From: Streptomyces sp. NBC_01445
GTDB taxonomy: Bacteria; Actinomycetota; Actinomycetes; Streptomycetales; Streptomycetaceae
Assembly (NCBI RefSeq): GCF_035918235.1
Contig: NZ_CP109485.1
Location: forward strand, 6,983,001 to 7,047,000
Length of the DNA stretch: 64,000 nucleotides
Direction of reading: 5' to 3'
The notes under the pieces were generated by a model. That model was not told where the DNA came from and did no database searches. It saw only the letters and a program-made list of their open reading frames with translations. Shown here piece after piece: positions 24,708 through 32,865 of the stretch. Made by a program: the position numbers and the translations under genes. The number at the start of each line of letters is the position of its first letter. The first letter of the stretch is position 1.

Positions 24708-25949
24708 GTGGTGCGGGAGTTCATCGTCGAGGCCGACGGCGGTTCCCGGGGCAACCCGGGGCCCGCGGGCTACGGCTCGGTCGTCATCGACGCGGCGACG
24801 GGGGAGACCCTGGCGGAGGCCGCCGAGTACATCGGCATCGCCACGAACAACGTCGCCGAGTACCGGGGGCTCGTCGCCGGCCTGCGTGCCGCGCACGCCC
24901 TCGACCCGCAGGCGTCGGTGCACGTCCGGATGGACTCCAAGCTCGTCGTCGAGCAGATGTCGGGCCGCTGGAAGATCAAGCACCCCGACATGCGGCCCCT
25001 CGCCGCGGAGGCGGCCACCGTGCTGCCGGCGTCGCAGGTGACGTACGAGTGGATCCCGCGCGAGCGGAACAAGCACGCGGACCGGCTCGCCAACGAGGCG
25101 ATGGACGCGGGCAAGAGGGGCAAGCAGTGGGAGGCCTCGCGCTCGACCGCCGAGCTCGATACGCCGCGTCCCCAGGCGGACCGGGGGGCTCCGCCCGGAG
25201 ACGCGGCGGCCGGGGCAGCCAAGGCGCGGGCCGCGCTGGCGGGGACGCGGGGCACCGCGGACGCGCGGGCCGCGGGGAACGTGGCGGGTACCGCGTCCCA
25301 GGGCTGGTCGGCGGCGCCCGATCTCGGGGCGCCCGCCACCTTCGTACTCCTGCGGCACGGCGAGACCGCGCTCACGCCCGAGAAGCGGTTCTCCGGGTCC
25401 GGCGGCAGTGACCCCGAACTGTCGGCGGCCGGGCGCTCGCAGGCCGAGCGGGTCGCCGCCGCGCTCGCCGCGCGCGGCACCGTCCAGGCGATCGTCTCGT
25501 CGCCGCTCAAGCGGTGCCAGGAGACGGCGCGGACCGTCGCGGCCCGCCTCGGGCTCGACGTCCACATCGAAGAGGGCCTGCGCGAGACGGACTTCGGGGC
25601 GTGGGAGGGGCTGACCTTCGGGGAGGTCCGCGAGCGCTACCCGGAGGACATGAACGCCTGGCTGGCCTCGTCGAAGGCCGAACCGACAGGCGGCGGCGAG
25701 AGCTTCGCGGCGGTCGCCCGCCGGGTCGCCGCGACGCGGGACCGGCTCGTCGAGCGGTACGCGGGCCGCACGGTCCTCCTGGTCACGCACGTCACGCCGA
25801 TCAAGACGTTCGTACGGCTCGCGCTCGGCGCGCCGCCGGAGTCACTGTTCCGGATGGAACTCTCGGCGGCGTCACTGTCGGCGGTCGCGTACTACGGGGA
25901 CGGCAACGCGAGCGTGCGCCTGCTCAACGAGACGGCGCACCTGCGCTGA
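24708..25949 (+). CDS. bifunctional RNase H / acid phosphatase
   Basis: A 413-residue fusion. The N-terminal RNase HI domain (about 1-135) has the Asp in VEADGGSRGNPGPAGYG, the Glu in VAEYRGLVAGL and the Asp in VHVRMDSKLVV. An Ala/Gly-rich linker leads to a histidine phosphatase domain from about residue 205, with LLRHGETALTPEKRFSG as the phospho-His motif and HVTPIKTFVRL near the end. The organisation matches mycobacterial Rv2228c, which removes RNA from hybrids and has CobC-like phosphatase activity. The start is GTG 24708 or the adjacent GTG 24711, with GGAG upstream. Confidence 0.95.
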   Translation: MVREFIVEADGGSRGNPGPAGYGSVVIDAATGETLAEAAEYIGIATNNVAEYRGLVAGLRAAHALDPQASVHVRMDSKLVVEQMSGRWKIKHPDMRPLAAEAATVLPASQVTYEWIPRERNKHADRLANEAMDAGKRGKQWEASRSTAELDTPRPQADRGAPPGDAAAGAAKARAALAGTRGTADARAAGNVAGTASQGWSAAPDLGAPATFVLLRHGETALTPEKRFSGSGGSDPELSAAGRSQAERVAAALAARGTVQAIVSSPLKRCQETARTVAARLGLDVHIEEGLRETDFGAWEGLTFGEVRERYPEDMNAWLASSKAEPTGGGESFAAVARRVAATRDRLVERYAGRTVLLVTHVTPIKTFVRLALGAPPESLFRMELSAASLSAVAYYGDGNASVRLLNETAHLR

Positions 25950-25973
25950 CGTCCGCGCTGCTTGAGGTCCGCG

Positions 25974-26594
25974 TCACCTGAGGCCGGCCGCTTCGCGGGC
26001 CAGCGTCTCGATCCGCGCCCAGTCCTTCGCCGCCACCGCGTCCGCAGGAAGCATCCAACTGCCGCCCACACAGCCGACGTTCTTGAGTGCCAGGTACGAG
26101 GGCGCCGAGCCGAGGGAGACACCGCCGGTCGGGCAGAACCGCGCCTGCGGCAGCGGACCGGCCAGCGACTTCAGATACGGCACACCGCCCGCGGCCTCCG
26201 CGGGGAAGAACTTCATCTCGCTCACCCCGCGCTCCAGGAGCGCCACGACCTCCGACGTCGTGGAGACGCCCGGCAGGAACGGCACGCCGGACTTCTTCAT
26301 CGCGTCGAGCAGCGTGTCCGTCCAGCCGGGGCTGACCAGGAAGCGCGCTCCGGCCGCGACGGAGTCGGCGACGTTCTGCGGCGAGATGACCGTGCCCGCG
26401 CCGACGACGGCGTCCGGCACCTCGTCCGCGACGGCGCGGATCGCGTCGAGCGCGGCCGGCGTCCGCAGCGTCACCTCGATCGCCCGCAGGCCGCCCGCGA
26501 CGAGCGCCCGCGCGAGCGGCACGGCGTCGGCGACGTCCTCCACGACGACGACGGGTACGACGGGGGCGAGATCGAGCACGGAGGAATCAGTCAT
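25974..26594 (-). CDS. eda: bifunctional KHG/KDPG aldolase
   Basis: A 206-residue class I aldolase that splits 2-keto-3-deoxy-6-phosphogluconate (or 4-hydroxy-2-oxoglutarate) into pyruvate plus a three- or two-carbon aldehyde. AIEVTLRTPAALDAIR contains the catalytic Glu, VGAGTVISPQN is the phosphate and pyruvate loop, and the Schiff-base Lys is in EMKFFPAEAAGG. ATG 26594 is chosen because family members begin near there; the upstream part of the frame covers the inverted repeat at 26617-26650. No other Entner-Doudoroff gene is adjacent. The gene is convergent with RNase H. Confidence 0.92.
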   Translation of the reverse strand: MTDSSVLDLAPVVPVVVVEDVADAVPLARALVAGGLRAIEVTLRTPAALDAIRAVADEVPDAVVGAGTVISPQNVADSVAAGARFLVSPGWTDTLLDAMKKSGVPFLPGVSTTSEVVALLERGVSEMKFFPAEAAGGVPYLKSLAGPLPQARFCPTGGVSLGSAPSYLALKNVGCVGGSWMLPADAVAAKDWARIETLAREAAGLR

Positions 26595-26616
26595 GGGGCC
26601 ATCCTGCCTCGCGGCG

Positions 26617-26650
26617 TGCAGCATGCGCAAAGGGCGTTGTGCATGCTGCA
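26617..26650. promoter_or_regulatory. 14-bp inverted repeat upstream of KDPG aldolase
   Basis: TGCAGCATGCGCAA and TTGTGCATGCTGCA pair with one mismatch around a six-base spacer, 23 bases before the aldolase start. The size and symmetry suggest an operator for a dimeric regulator such as a GntR or IclR protein. Confidence 0.55.
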
Positions 26651-26669
26651 ATGCACTGAGGGCTGGTGC

Positions 26670-27476
26670 TCAGTGGATCTGGGTCACCACGACGTCGAGC
26701 GCCCACGCCGTCCCCGCCTTCGCGGGCGCCTTCGCCTCCACCGCATGGCCGAGATCCCGCAGCGCCTCGACCAGTTCGGCCGGGCCCGCGGGCGTGGTGC
26801 CGGTCTCCAGGAGCGTGCGCACGATCCGGCCCTTCGTCGCCTTGTTGAAGTGCGACACGACCGAACGCTTCTCCACGCCGGTCACCGGATCCGTCTGCGC
26901 ATGCAGCACCCGCACCGTCGCGGTACGCCCCGCGACCTCCCCCTTCGGCTTCCACGCACTCGTGTACGCGGACGACCTCAGGTCGAGCACGAGCCCGTCC
27001 CCGGCCGCCTCGGGAAGCACCTCGGCCATCGGCTTGCGCCAGTGTGCGCCGAGCGCCCCGAGCCCCGGCAGCTTCACGCCCATCGAGCAGCGGTACGAAG
27101 GAATCCGGTCGCTCACCCGCACCGCGCCCCACAGCCCGGAGAAGACCAGCAGCGAACGCGTCGCCCGGCGCTTCGCCGCCGCGTCCAGGGTGGCGAGACC
27201 GAGCGCGTCGTAGAGGACACCCGTGTAGATCTCACCGGCGGGCCGCGCGCCCGCGGTGCGCAGCTCCACGTTCTTCGCGATCTCGCCGCGCAGCCCCTCG
27301 CTGAGGCCGAGCACCTCGCGCGCCTTGTCCTCGTCGGCGGCACACAGCTCGACCAGCTCGTCGAACACGGCCTGCCGCGCCCCGGCGAGCCCCGGCAGGG
27401 ACAACGACTCAGGCTTCAACGGGGCGCCGCGCCCCGACGGGGCCTTGCCTTCGGACGGCGGCAGCAGCACGAGCAC
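26670..27476 (-). CDS. yaaA: YaaA-family peroxide stress protein
   Basis: A 268-residue DUF328/YaaA protein. VLLPPSEGKAPSG is the conserved N-terminus. ENVELR-like KNVELRTAG, YTGVLYDALG, RSLLVFSGLWGAVRVSDRIPSYR and the late VVSHFNKATKGRIVR are family landmarks. In E. coli YaaA limits free iron and protects DNA during peroxide stress, with DNA-binding activity. The start is GTG 27476 because GAGGAG precedes it by eight bases and the conserved part begins there. Transcription runs toward the KDPG aldolase, but the inverted repeat lies between them, so they may be separate units. Confidence 0.9.
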   Translation of the reverse strand: MLVLLPPSEGKAPSGRGAPLKPESLSLPGLAGARQAVFDELVELCAADEDKAREVLGLSEGLRGEIAKNVELRTAGARPAGEIYTGVLYDALGLATLDAAAKRRATRSLLVFSGLWGAVRVSDRIPSYRCSMGVKLPGLGALGAHWRKPMAEVLPEAAGDGLVLDLRSSAYTSAWKPKGEVAGRTATVRVLHAQTDPVTGVEKRSVVSHFNKATKGRIVRTLLETGTTPAGPAELVEALRDLGHAVEAKAPAKAGTAWALDVVVTQIH

Positions 27477-27540
27477 GATCGGACTCCTCGGGACAGTGAT
27501 GCGGATCAGGGGGTGCGGCCCCATCGAAAGCGTACGGAAG

Positions 27541-27700
27541 GGAAGGGGGTGCCGGGGAACGCGGGGCGCGGCGGATCATGGGGTGCCTAGGTCATGGGGT
27601 GCCGCGGTCATGGGGCGCCCGCGGTCGTGGGATGCCAGGGAAGGGGTGCCGGGGAGCACGGGGCGCGGCGGGTCATGGGGTGCTTAGGTCATGGGGTGCC
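27541..27700. repeat. imperfect direct repeats, about 62 bp, period 97 bp
   Basis: Two copies (27541-27603 and 27639-27700) share a GGGGTGCCGGGGA... block ending in GGTCATGGGGTGCC. A shorter unit, GGTCATGGGGTGCC and variants, recurs inside and after them up to about 27760. The region separates divergent yaaA and RNB genes. Reading frames through it are compositionally poor and I treat it as non-coding. Confidence 0.75.
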
Positions 27701-27794
27701 AGGGAACGCGGGGTGCCGGGATCACGGGTGCCGCGGTCCCGGCGCACCGCGGTCACAGGGTGCCGACACCCCCGCCCCGTCCTACGCTCGGTGC

Positions 27795-29246
27795 ATGCCC
27801 CGCCGTCATCTCCGTGTGACCGGCGCAGCCGAGGCTCCGCTGCGTGCCGCGCTGTGTGAACTGCGTACGACCCTGGACGTCCCCGGGGCCTTCCCGGCCG
27901 ACGCCCTCGCGGAGGCGGAGCGGGCCGCGGCGGCCCCGCACCCGCCGGCACCGGCCGGCAAGGACGCCACCGACGTCCCCTTCTTCACGATCGACCCGCC
28001 GACTTCCGTCGACCTCGACCAGGCGATGCACCTCTCGCGCCGCGACGGCGGCGGCTATCGGGTCCGCTACGCCATCGCCGACGTCGCCGCGTACGTCACG
28101 CCCGGCGGCCCCCTCGACACCGAGGCCCACCGCCGCGTCACCACGCTCTACTTCCCCGACGAGAAGGTCCCCCTGCACCCCACCGTGCTCAGCGAGGGCG
28201 CCGCCAGCCTGCTCCCCGGCCAGACCTGCCCCGCCGTCCTGTGGACGCTCGACCTCGACGCCGAGGGGCGCACCGTCGCCACCGACGTGGCCCGCGCCAC
28301 CGTCCGCAGCCGCGCCAAGCTCGACTACGAGGGCGTGCAGAAGGCCGTCGACGACGGCACCGCCGAGGAACCCGTAGCCCTGCTCCGCGACATCGGACGC
28401 CTGCGCGAACAGCTGGAGACCGAGCGCGGCGGCATCTCCCTCAACGTCCCCGAACAGGAGATCACCGAACGCGACGGCCGCTACGAGCTCGGCTACCGCG
28501 CCCCCCTGCCCGCCGACGGCTGGAACGCCCAGATCTCCCTGCTCACCGGCATGGCCGCCGCCGACCTCATGCTCGCCGCCGGCACCGGCATCCTGCGCAC
28601 CCTGCCCGCGGCCCCGGACGGCGCCGTCGGCCGCCTGCGCCGCACGGCCCGCGCCCTGCACATCGACTGGCCGCACCACGTCCCGTACGCCCAGCTCATC
28701 CGCTCGCTCGACCCGAAGAAGCCGCACCACGCGGCCTTCCTCCTGGAGTGCACGACGCTCCTGCGCGGCGCCGGCTACACCGTGTTCAGCGGCGGCACGC
28801 TCCCCGACCTCACCGTCCACGCAGCCGTCGCCGCGCCTTATGCCCACTGCACGGCCCCGCTGCGCCGCCTCGCCGACCGCTACGCCTCGGAACTGTGCCT
28901 GGCCGCCTGCGCGGGCACCCCGCCCCCGGAGTGGGTGCTCGCCGCGCTGCCCGGCCTGCCGAAGGAGATGGCGGAGGGCACGCGCCGGGCCAACGCCGTC
29001 GAGCGCGGCTGCGTAGACATCGTCGAGGCGGCGCTCCTCAAGGACCGGATCGGCGACATCTTCGAGGCGTGCGTCGTCGACGTGAAGGACAACGAACCAG
29101 CCGTCGGCACCGTCCAGTTGACCGACCCCGCGGTCGTCGCCCGCATCGAGGGCGGTACGGCTCCGCTGCCGCTGGGGGAGCGGCTGCGGGTACGGCTGAC
29201 GCAGGCGAACCCGGGCACGGCAACAGTCCGGTTCGCTCCCGCGTAG
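27795..29246 (+). CDS. RNB-domain ribonuclease (RNase II/R family)
   Basis: A 483-residue 3'-5' exoribonuclease-like protein. FFTIDPPTSVDLDQAMHLSRR carries the catalytic Asp cluster of the RNB domain, with YAIADVAAYVTPGGPLD, YFPDEKVPLHP and HCTAPLRRLADRYASE as further landmarks. The short form lacks clear cold-shock and S1 domains, like the actinobacterial single-domain members. ATG 27795 is preferred; the frame continues upstream through the GC-rich repeats, which do not encode a plausible protein. It probably degrades structured or tRNA-like RNA. Nearby rnpB is transcribed in the same direction but independently. Confidence 0.93.
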   Translation: MPRRHLRVTGAAEAPLRAALCELRTTLDVPGAFPADALAEAERAAAAPHPPAPAGKDATDVPFFTIDPPTSVDLDQAMHLSRRDGGGYRVRYAIADVAAYVTPGGPLDTEAHRRVTTLYFPDEKVPLHPTVLSEGAASLLPGQTCPAVLWTLDLDAEGRTVATDVARATVRSRAKLDYEGVQKAVDDGTAEEPVALLRDIGRLREQLETERGGISLNVPEQEITERDGRYELGYRAPLPADGWNAQISLLTGMAAADLMLAAGTGILRTLPAAPDGAVGRLRRTARALHIDWPHHVPYAQLIRSLDPKKPHHAAFLLECTTLLRGAGYTVFSGGTLPDLTVHAAVAAPYAHCTAPLRRLADRYASELCLAACAGTPPPEWVLAALPGLPKEMAEGTRRANAVERGCVDIVEAALLKDRIGDIFEACVVDVKDNEPAVGTVQLTDPAVVARIEGGTAPLPLGERLRVRLTQANPGTATVRFAPA

Positions 29247-29357
29247 GACCCCTTCTCCCGTGCTCATGTGCCACGATCGAGGGAAGAACTCCCGATCTCA
29301 CGGACGGTGGATCCCCCGATGGCCGAGTCCGGCGAGCGACCGAGGGAGGGGCGTGAC

Positions 29358-29945
29358 ATGACGGCCATGGCGCACGAGCCGCACGAGTCGCTCACGCAAG
29401 CAGACGTCCTGCTCGAAGGCTTCCTTGCCCTGGACACCCCGGAGGGTTTCCGGGCGGAACTGATCGAGGGGGAAATCGTCGTGACCGCGCCGCCGGACGG
29501 GGACCACGAGGACTACATCGGACTGATCGTGAAGCAGGTGATCAGGCGGTCCCAGGCCGACATGGACTTCTCCGGGAACAAGGGGCTCAAGCTGAACAGC
29601 GGGGGCGCTTGCCCCAAGAGCCATGTGATCCCGGACGGCACCTTCGCGCCCACCGAGCGAAGGCTCTTCAGAGGCGCCGAGCCCTGGATGCCCTGCGAAG
29701 GCGTAGCCCTGGTGGTCGAGGTCACCTCCACCAAGCCGCAGGCGGACCGAGAGGCCAAGCGCCGCTGCTACGCCCGCGGCGCCATTCCCCTCTACCTCCT
29801 CATCGACCGCGAAGCCTCCTCGGTGACGCTCTTCCGAGACCCGGAAGGCAACGACTACCGGGAGCTGTGCACGCTGCCCTTCGGCAAGTCACTGACTCTC
29901 CCCGCCCCGTTCGACTTCGAGCTGGAGACCTCGGCGTTCGTCTGA
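29358..29945 (+). CDS. Uma2-family (DUF820) endonuclease-like protein
   Basis: A 195-residue PD-(D/E)XK-fold protein of the Uma2 family. FRAELIEGEIVVTAPPDGDHE, the Asp of HVIPDGTF, VALVVEVTSTKPQADREAKRRCYARG and PLYLLIDREASSVTLF are the conserved blocks, and the Asp, Glu and Lys arrangement is that of a nuclease core. These proteins are abundant in streptomycetes and cyanobacteria, and their biological role is unclear. ATG 29358 follows GGGAGGGG; ATG 29319 has no ribosome-binding site. A degraded relative lies 3 kb away at 32612. Confidence 0.88.
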   Translation: MTAMAHEPHESLTQADVLLEGFLALDTPEGFRAELIEGEIVVTAPPDGDHEDYIGLIVKQVIRRSQADMDFSGNKGLKLNSGGACPKSHVIPDGTFAPTERRLFRGAEPWMPCEGVALVVEVTSTKPQADREAKRRCYARGAIPLYLLIDREASSVTLFRDPEGNDYRELCTLPFGKSLTLPAPFDFELETSAFV

Positions 29946-29983
29946 CCGGTGGGGCCTCCCGCGGCGGGTAGCATGGTCGGCAC

Positions 29984-30411
29984 GGCAGACGAGCCGGGCG
30001 GACGGCCGCGTGAGGACCCTTTGATCAGGGTTTTCCCGAGGAACGTCCGGGCTCCACAGGGCAAGGTGGTGGCTAACGGCCACCCGGGGTGACCCGCGGG
30101 ACAGTGCCACAGAAAACAGACCGCCGGGGACCGCAAGGCCCTCGGTAAGGGTGAAACGGTGGTGTAAGAGACCACCAGCGCCTGAGGTGACTCAGGCGGC
30201 TAGGTAAACCCCACCTGGAGCAAGGTCAAAAGGAGCCGCTTCCTCGCAAGAAGAGGCGGCTCTGCGCGGACGTTCGAGGGCTGCCCGCCCGAGTCCGCGG
30301 GTAGACCGCACGAGGCCGGCGGCAACGCCGGTCCTAGATGGATGGCCGTCTCCCCGGCCGCCGCGAGGCGACCGGGCGACAGAACCCGGCGTACAGCCCG
30401 ACTCGTCTGCC
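29984..30411 (+). ncRNA. rnpB: RNase P RNA (type A)
   Basis: The catalytic RNA that trims tRNA 5' ends. The ends pair as helix P1 (GGCAGACGAG at 29984 with CTCGTCTGCC ending at 30411). The conserved core is present: GAGGAACGTCCGGGCTCCAC in the P3-P4 region, ACAGTGCCACAGAAAACAGACC, GGTAAGGGTGAAACGGTG, and near the 3' end GCCGGTCCTAGATGGATGG with ACAGAACCCGGCGTACAG closing P4. A TAGCAT -10-like box lies 10-15 bases upstream. The length of about 428 is normal for streptomycetes. Exact mature ends may differ by a few bases. Confidence 0.96.
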
Positions 30412-30435
30412 TTCTGGGCTCTGAACAGGTCTTAT

Positions 30436-30455
30436 GGCCTGGTCGGGGCCTTTTC
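30436..30455 (+). terminator. possible terminator after rnpB
   Basis: GGCCT and GGGCC form a short stem around GGTCG and are followed by TTTT, 25 bases past the RNase P RNA. From here to 30609 I see no convincing gene. Confidence 0.4.
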
Positions 30456-30609
30456 CCGTGTGGGTGGACTTCCTTCCTCTGCCTGAGCTCCCGGGAATTC
30501 CCGTGGACCAGGGCGGTGGAGGGAGGCGGATCTCCAGGTGGGAGGAGGTCTCCGTAGACGTGAGGAGCCCCTCGTTGAACCTGTCGATCATGATCGCCGC
30601 CTTCCATGA

Positions 30610-31104
30610 TCAGCTTGCCGCCTCCGGCGCTGGAACGGCCCCGGTCGAGACCTGACTGGCGGAGACGGAAGCAGTGAGCACAGGGCGGGGAAGACCGATC
30701 TCCGCCCACACGACCTTCCCGAACGGCGGCCATGGCTCACTGCCCCACCGGGCAGTCAGGGCGTCGACGAGGAGCAGCCCGCGCCCCGTCTCGTCGGTGG
30801 GACTCGCGGTACGACGGGCCAGGGGCCGGCGGTCGCCTCGTGGGTCGGCCACTTCGATACGGAGTGTGTCGGAGGCCACGACAGCGAGTGTGAGGCGGAA
30901 CCCGCGCCCCTTCACGCACCCATGCGCGACCGCGTTCGCCGCCAACTCGGCGACGACCAGAGCAGCGGACTCGCAAACCTCGCAGCTGGGCGGCCAGCCC
31001 CACTCGTCGAGTTGCTGCACAGTCAGCAGCCGCGCCAGACGGGCGCCGCGAGGCGTGGCGCTGAGGAGTTGACCGAAGTGTCGGGTGGAGATTTCTGACT
31101 TCAT
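30610..31104 (-). CDS. anti-sigma-factor-like ATP-binding protein (HATPase_c, RsbW/SpoIIAB type)
   Basis: A 164-residue stand-alone GHKL ATPase. ALVVAELAANAVAHG is the N box with the Mg-binding Asn, RIEVADPRGDRRP the G1-like box and ETGRGLLLVDALTARWG the G2 box. Such proteins bind or phosphorylate anti-sigma antagonists or DUF397-type partners. It is divergent from a DUF5753 regulator and a DUF397 protein, a trio repeated many times in streptomycete genomes (whiJ/bldB-like loci) and linked to developmental control. A Ser/Ala-rich tail of about 25 residues follows the domain. Confidence 0.9.
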   Translation of the reverse strand: MKSEISTRHFGQLLSATPRGARLARLLTVQQLDEWGWPPSCEVCESAALVVAELAANAVAHGCVKGRGFRLTLAVVASDTLRIEVADPRGDRRPLARRTASPTDETGRGLLLVDALTARWGSEPWPPFGKVVWAEIGLPRPVLTASVSASQVSTGAVPAPEAAS

Positions 31105-31150
31105 GTCACTGAGCGTGGCCGCCTCGCTCTACCCTGACCAGGGAATCCTT

Positions 31151-31200
31151 CGGTACGCAGGGTGTGTGTACCGGTACGGACGGTGTCCTGTACGGGGTGT
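31151..31200. repeat. three direct repeats of CGGTACG-(NN)-GGGTGT in divergent promoter
   Basis: Copies at 31151-31165 (CGGTACGCAGGGTGT), 31172-31186 (CGGTACGGACGGTGT) and 31188-31200 (CTGTACGGGGTGT). They lie between the anti-sigma-like gene and the DUF5753 regulator, and so are candidate binding sites for that regulator. Confidence 0.6.
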
Positions 31201-31245
31201 CGGCCGTGACCTGGTGGGGCCTGGGACGGCAGGGCGGGTGTTGCG

Positions 31246-32103
31246 ATGACGGTGACGGAGCCGCAGGAGACGTACGACGAGGGTGAGCAGTCCAGCGACC
31301 TGAACCGTGCGATCGGCAAGCAGGTCAAGGTACTTCGGGAGCGTGCCGGGCTCACGCAGAAGGAGCTGGGGGACCGCCTTGGCTACAGCGAGGATCTGGT
31401 CTCCTCGCTTGAGCGGGGGAGACGGACGCCGCAGCGGGAGTTCCTGGAGACGGCGGATGAACTGCTAGATGCCGGTGGGCTGTTGAAGGCCACGATCGAA
31501 GACGTGGAGAAGGCCAAGGCGAAGGCGAGGGTCAGGCATCCGGCTTGGTTCAGAGATTACGCGCGGTTGGAGCGGGACACTGTTGAGATCAACTTCTATA
31601 ACAACCATGATGTTCCCGGCCTGTTGCAGACCCAGCGGCGGACCCGTGCCCTCTATGAGATGCGTAAGCCGCTTCTGAGTGAGGACATCATCGACCAGCG
31701 GGTGGCCTCACGGATGGACCGGCAAGAGATTCTGACGCGTTGGCCTCTTCCCATGGTGACGGCCGTCATCGAGGAAGTGGTACTGCGACGGCCCATCGGT
31801 GGTCCGGATGTCCACAAGGAGCAGTTGGAGCGGCTGATCGAGCTCGGTCGACTGCGCAATGTGGAGCTTCAGGTGATGCCGACGGATCGGGCGGAGCATG
31901 CCGGAATGGGTGGCGCGTTCGTCCTGCTCACCCCGAAGGGGAAGACACAGGTGGGATACACGGAGGCGCAGAACAGCAGCCGACTGATCACGGAAGCCGA
32001 GGAAGTACGTATCCTGGCCGCACGGTACGGCAGCATCAGGGCCCAGGCGCTCACGCCAAGGGAGTCCTTGGACCTGATGGAGGACTTGCTGGGGGAACGA
32101 TGA
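31246..32103 (+). CDS. XRE-family regulator with DUF5753 domain
   Basis: A 285-residue regulator. A Cro/C1-type helix-turn-helix covers about residues 20-80 (LRERAGLTQKELGDRLGYSEDLVSSLERGRRTP). The DUF5753 domain follows from about 95 (YNNHDVPGLLQTQRRTRALYEM; GRLRNVELQVMP; GGAFVLLTPKG). This is the WhiJ-like/Scr1-type architecture found with DUF397 partners. The start is ATG 31246. Its stop overlaps the DUF397 start (ATGA), so the two are translated together. By analogy it represses developmental or local promoters until released by the small partner; that is known for a few members only. Confidence 0.93.
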   Translation: MTVTEPQETYDEGEQSSDLNRAIGKQVKVLRERAGLTQKELGDRLGYSEDLVSSLERGRRTPQREFLETADELLDAGGLLKATIEDVEKAKAKARVRHPAWFRDYARLERDTVEINFYNNHDVPGLLQTQRRTRALYEMRKPLLSEDIIDQRVASRMDRQEILTRWPLPMVTAVIEEVVLRRPIGGPDVHKEQLERLIELGRLRNVELQVMPTDRAEHAGMGGAFVLLTPKGKTQVGYTEAQNSSRLITEAEEVRILAARYGSIRAQALTPRESLDLMEDLLGER

Positions 32104-32294
32104 ACACCGCGGAATCCGCGCGCCTCGCCTGGTTCAAGAGCAGCTACAGCGGTAACGAGGGCGGCGAATGCCTGGAGGTCGCCGCAACGTCCGGCACCAT
32201 CCACATCCGCGACTCCAAGGATCCCGCCCGCGACCACCTCACCTTCCAGAGCTCGGAGTGGGCCGCCTTCGTGGGCTTCGCGGCAGGGCTCTGA
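32100..32294 (+). CDS. DUF397 small protein (WhiJ/BldB-system partner)
   Basis: A 64-residue acidic protein. WFKSSYSGNEGGECLEVA and IHIRDSKDP with a closing TFQSSEWAAFV are the complete DUF397 pattern. Such proteins act with the neighbouring XRE/DUF5753 regulator, probably as an antagonist or co-regulator. Some authors call the pairs toxin-antitoxin-like. ATG 32100 overlaps the regulator stop by 4 bases, and a strong terminator follows 8 bases after the stop. Confidence 0.93.
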   Translation: MNTAESARLAWFKSSYSGNEGGECLEVAATSGTIHIRDSKDPARDHLTFQSSEWAAFVGFAAGL

Positions 32295-32302
32295 CGCACA
32301 AC

Positions 32303-32335
32303 GAGGGGCTACGAAGCAGCAGTTCGTAGCCCCTC
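32303..32335 (+). terminator. terminator after DUF397 gene
   Basis: A 13-base perfect stem, GAGGGGCTACGAA with TTCGTAGCCCCTC, encloses a seven-base loop just past the DUF397 stop. Confidence 0.85.
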
Positions 32336-32611
32336 CGTATGCCGGCGGGTCAGTCGAGTGCCAACAGTTGAGGCGCACCATGACTGTCCGCCGGGCGGCA
32401 CTGGACGCGGTCACGGCCTCCGGAGCCGCGTGCGAAGGTCCACGCCAACCAGACCTGCGTTGCGCTCGCAGAGCGAACCGCTCCGGGATCGGTGGAAGCT
32501 TCGGACTGTCCCCGTTCCTTCGAAGCCCTGCTCCTGCTGAGGCGGCTTGCCGAGGTGTTGGTCATCTGCCCCACCTCAACCAGCCACATCGAACGCAGGA
32601 GGTGAGCTGCC
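32336..32611. other. unassigned stretch with a possible orphan coding remnant
   Basis: No complete gene is evident. On the plus strand one frame (about 32430-32603) has protein-like composition (VHANQTCVALAERTAPGSVE, then EALLLLRRLAEVLVICPT) but lacks a sensible start and ends at TGA in the ribosome-binding site of the next pseudogene. It may be the 3' end of a lost gene. The AGGAGGTGAG at its end belongs to the Uma2 remnant. Confidence 0.3.
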
Positions 32612-32860
32612 GTGGGCGTCATGAGCGATCTGATCGAGCGAGGTGCCGTTGCCGAGGGTTACAACGTCGAGGTCTTCGACGGAAGGGTGATCACGCCCCC
32701 CCAGAGCGGCACTGGACTGTCAGGGACGTCGAAGGCGCGATCACTGCTGCCAGCATCGCCCGCGAGCGAGTCTTCGGCGATGTGCTCATCACCTTTCCCA
32801 GCGAGAACGACGCAGCGCCCGACCTGCTTCTTCGCACACGCGGCACTACCGGCGGCCTTA
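32612..32860 (+). pseudogene. Uma2-family remnant, frameshifted and 3' truncated
   Basis: GTG 32612 (or ATG 32621) with a near-perfect AGGAGGTGAG begins GYNVEVFDGRVITP, the usual Uma2 N-terminus. At a run of seven C (32695-32701) the frame must shift to continue as PPERHWTVRDVEGAI and then ERVFGDVLITFPSENDAAPDLLL, where the nuclease-core Asp would sit. After about 32850 the homology stops and antisense helicase sequence begins. Two lesions therefore break the gene: a homopolymer frameshift and loss of the 3' half. Without the second lesion, a sequencing error or slippage at the C-run could have been considered. Confidence 0.75.
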
Positions 32861-32865
32861 CACCA

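Noticed and set aside
27541..27760. CRISPR-like array
   Set aside because: Units are imperfect, very GC-rich and without regular unique spacers; no cas genes in the window.
27594..27794. N-terminal extension of the RNB ribonuclease through the repeats
   Set aside because: The extension is Gly/Cys/Arg low-complexity produced by the repeat units; the family N-terminus starts at 27795.
30434..30655. Possible 73-codon gene after rnpB
   Set aside because: No ribosome-binding site or family, composition unconvincing, and it runs into the 3' end of the anti-sigma-like gene on the other strand.
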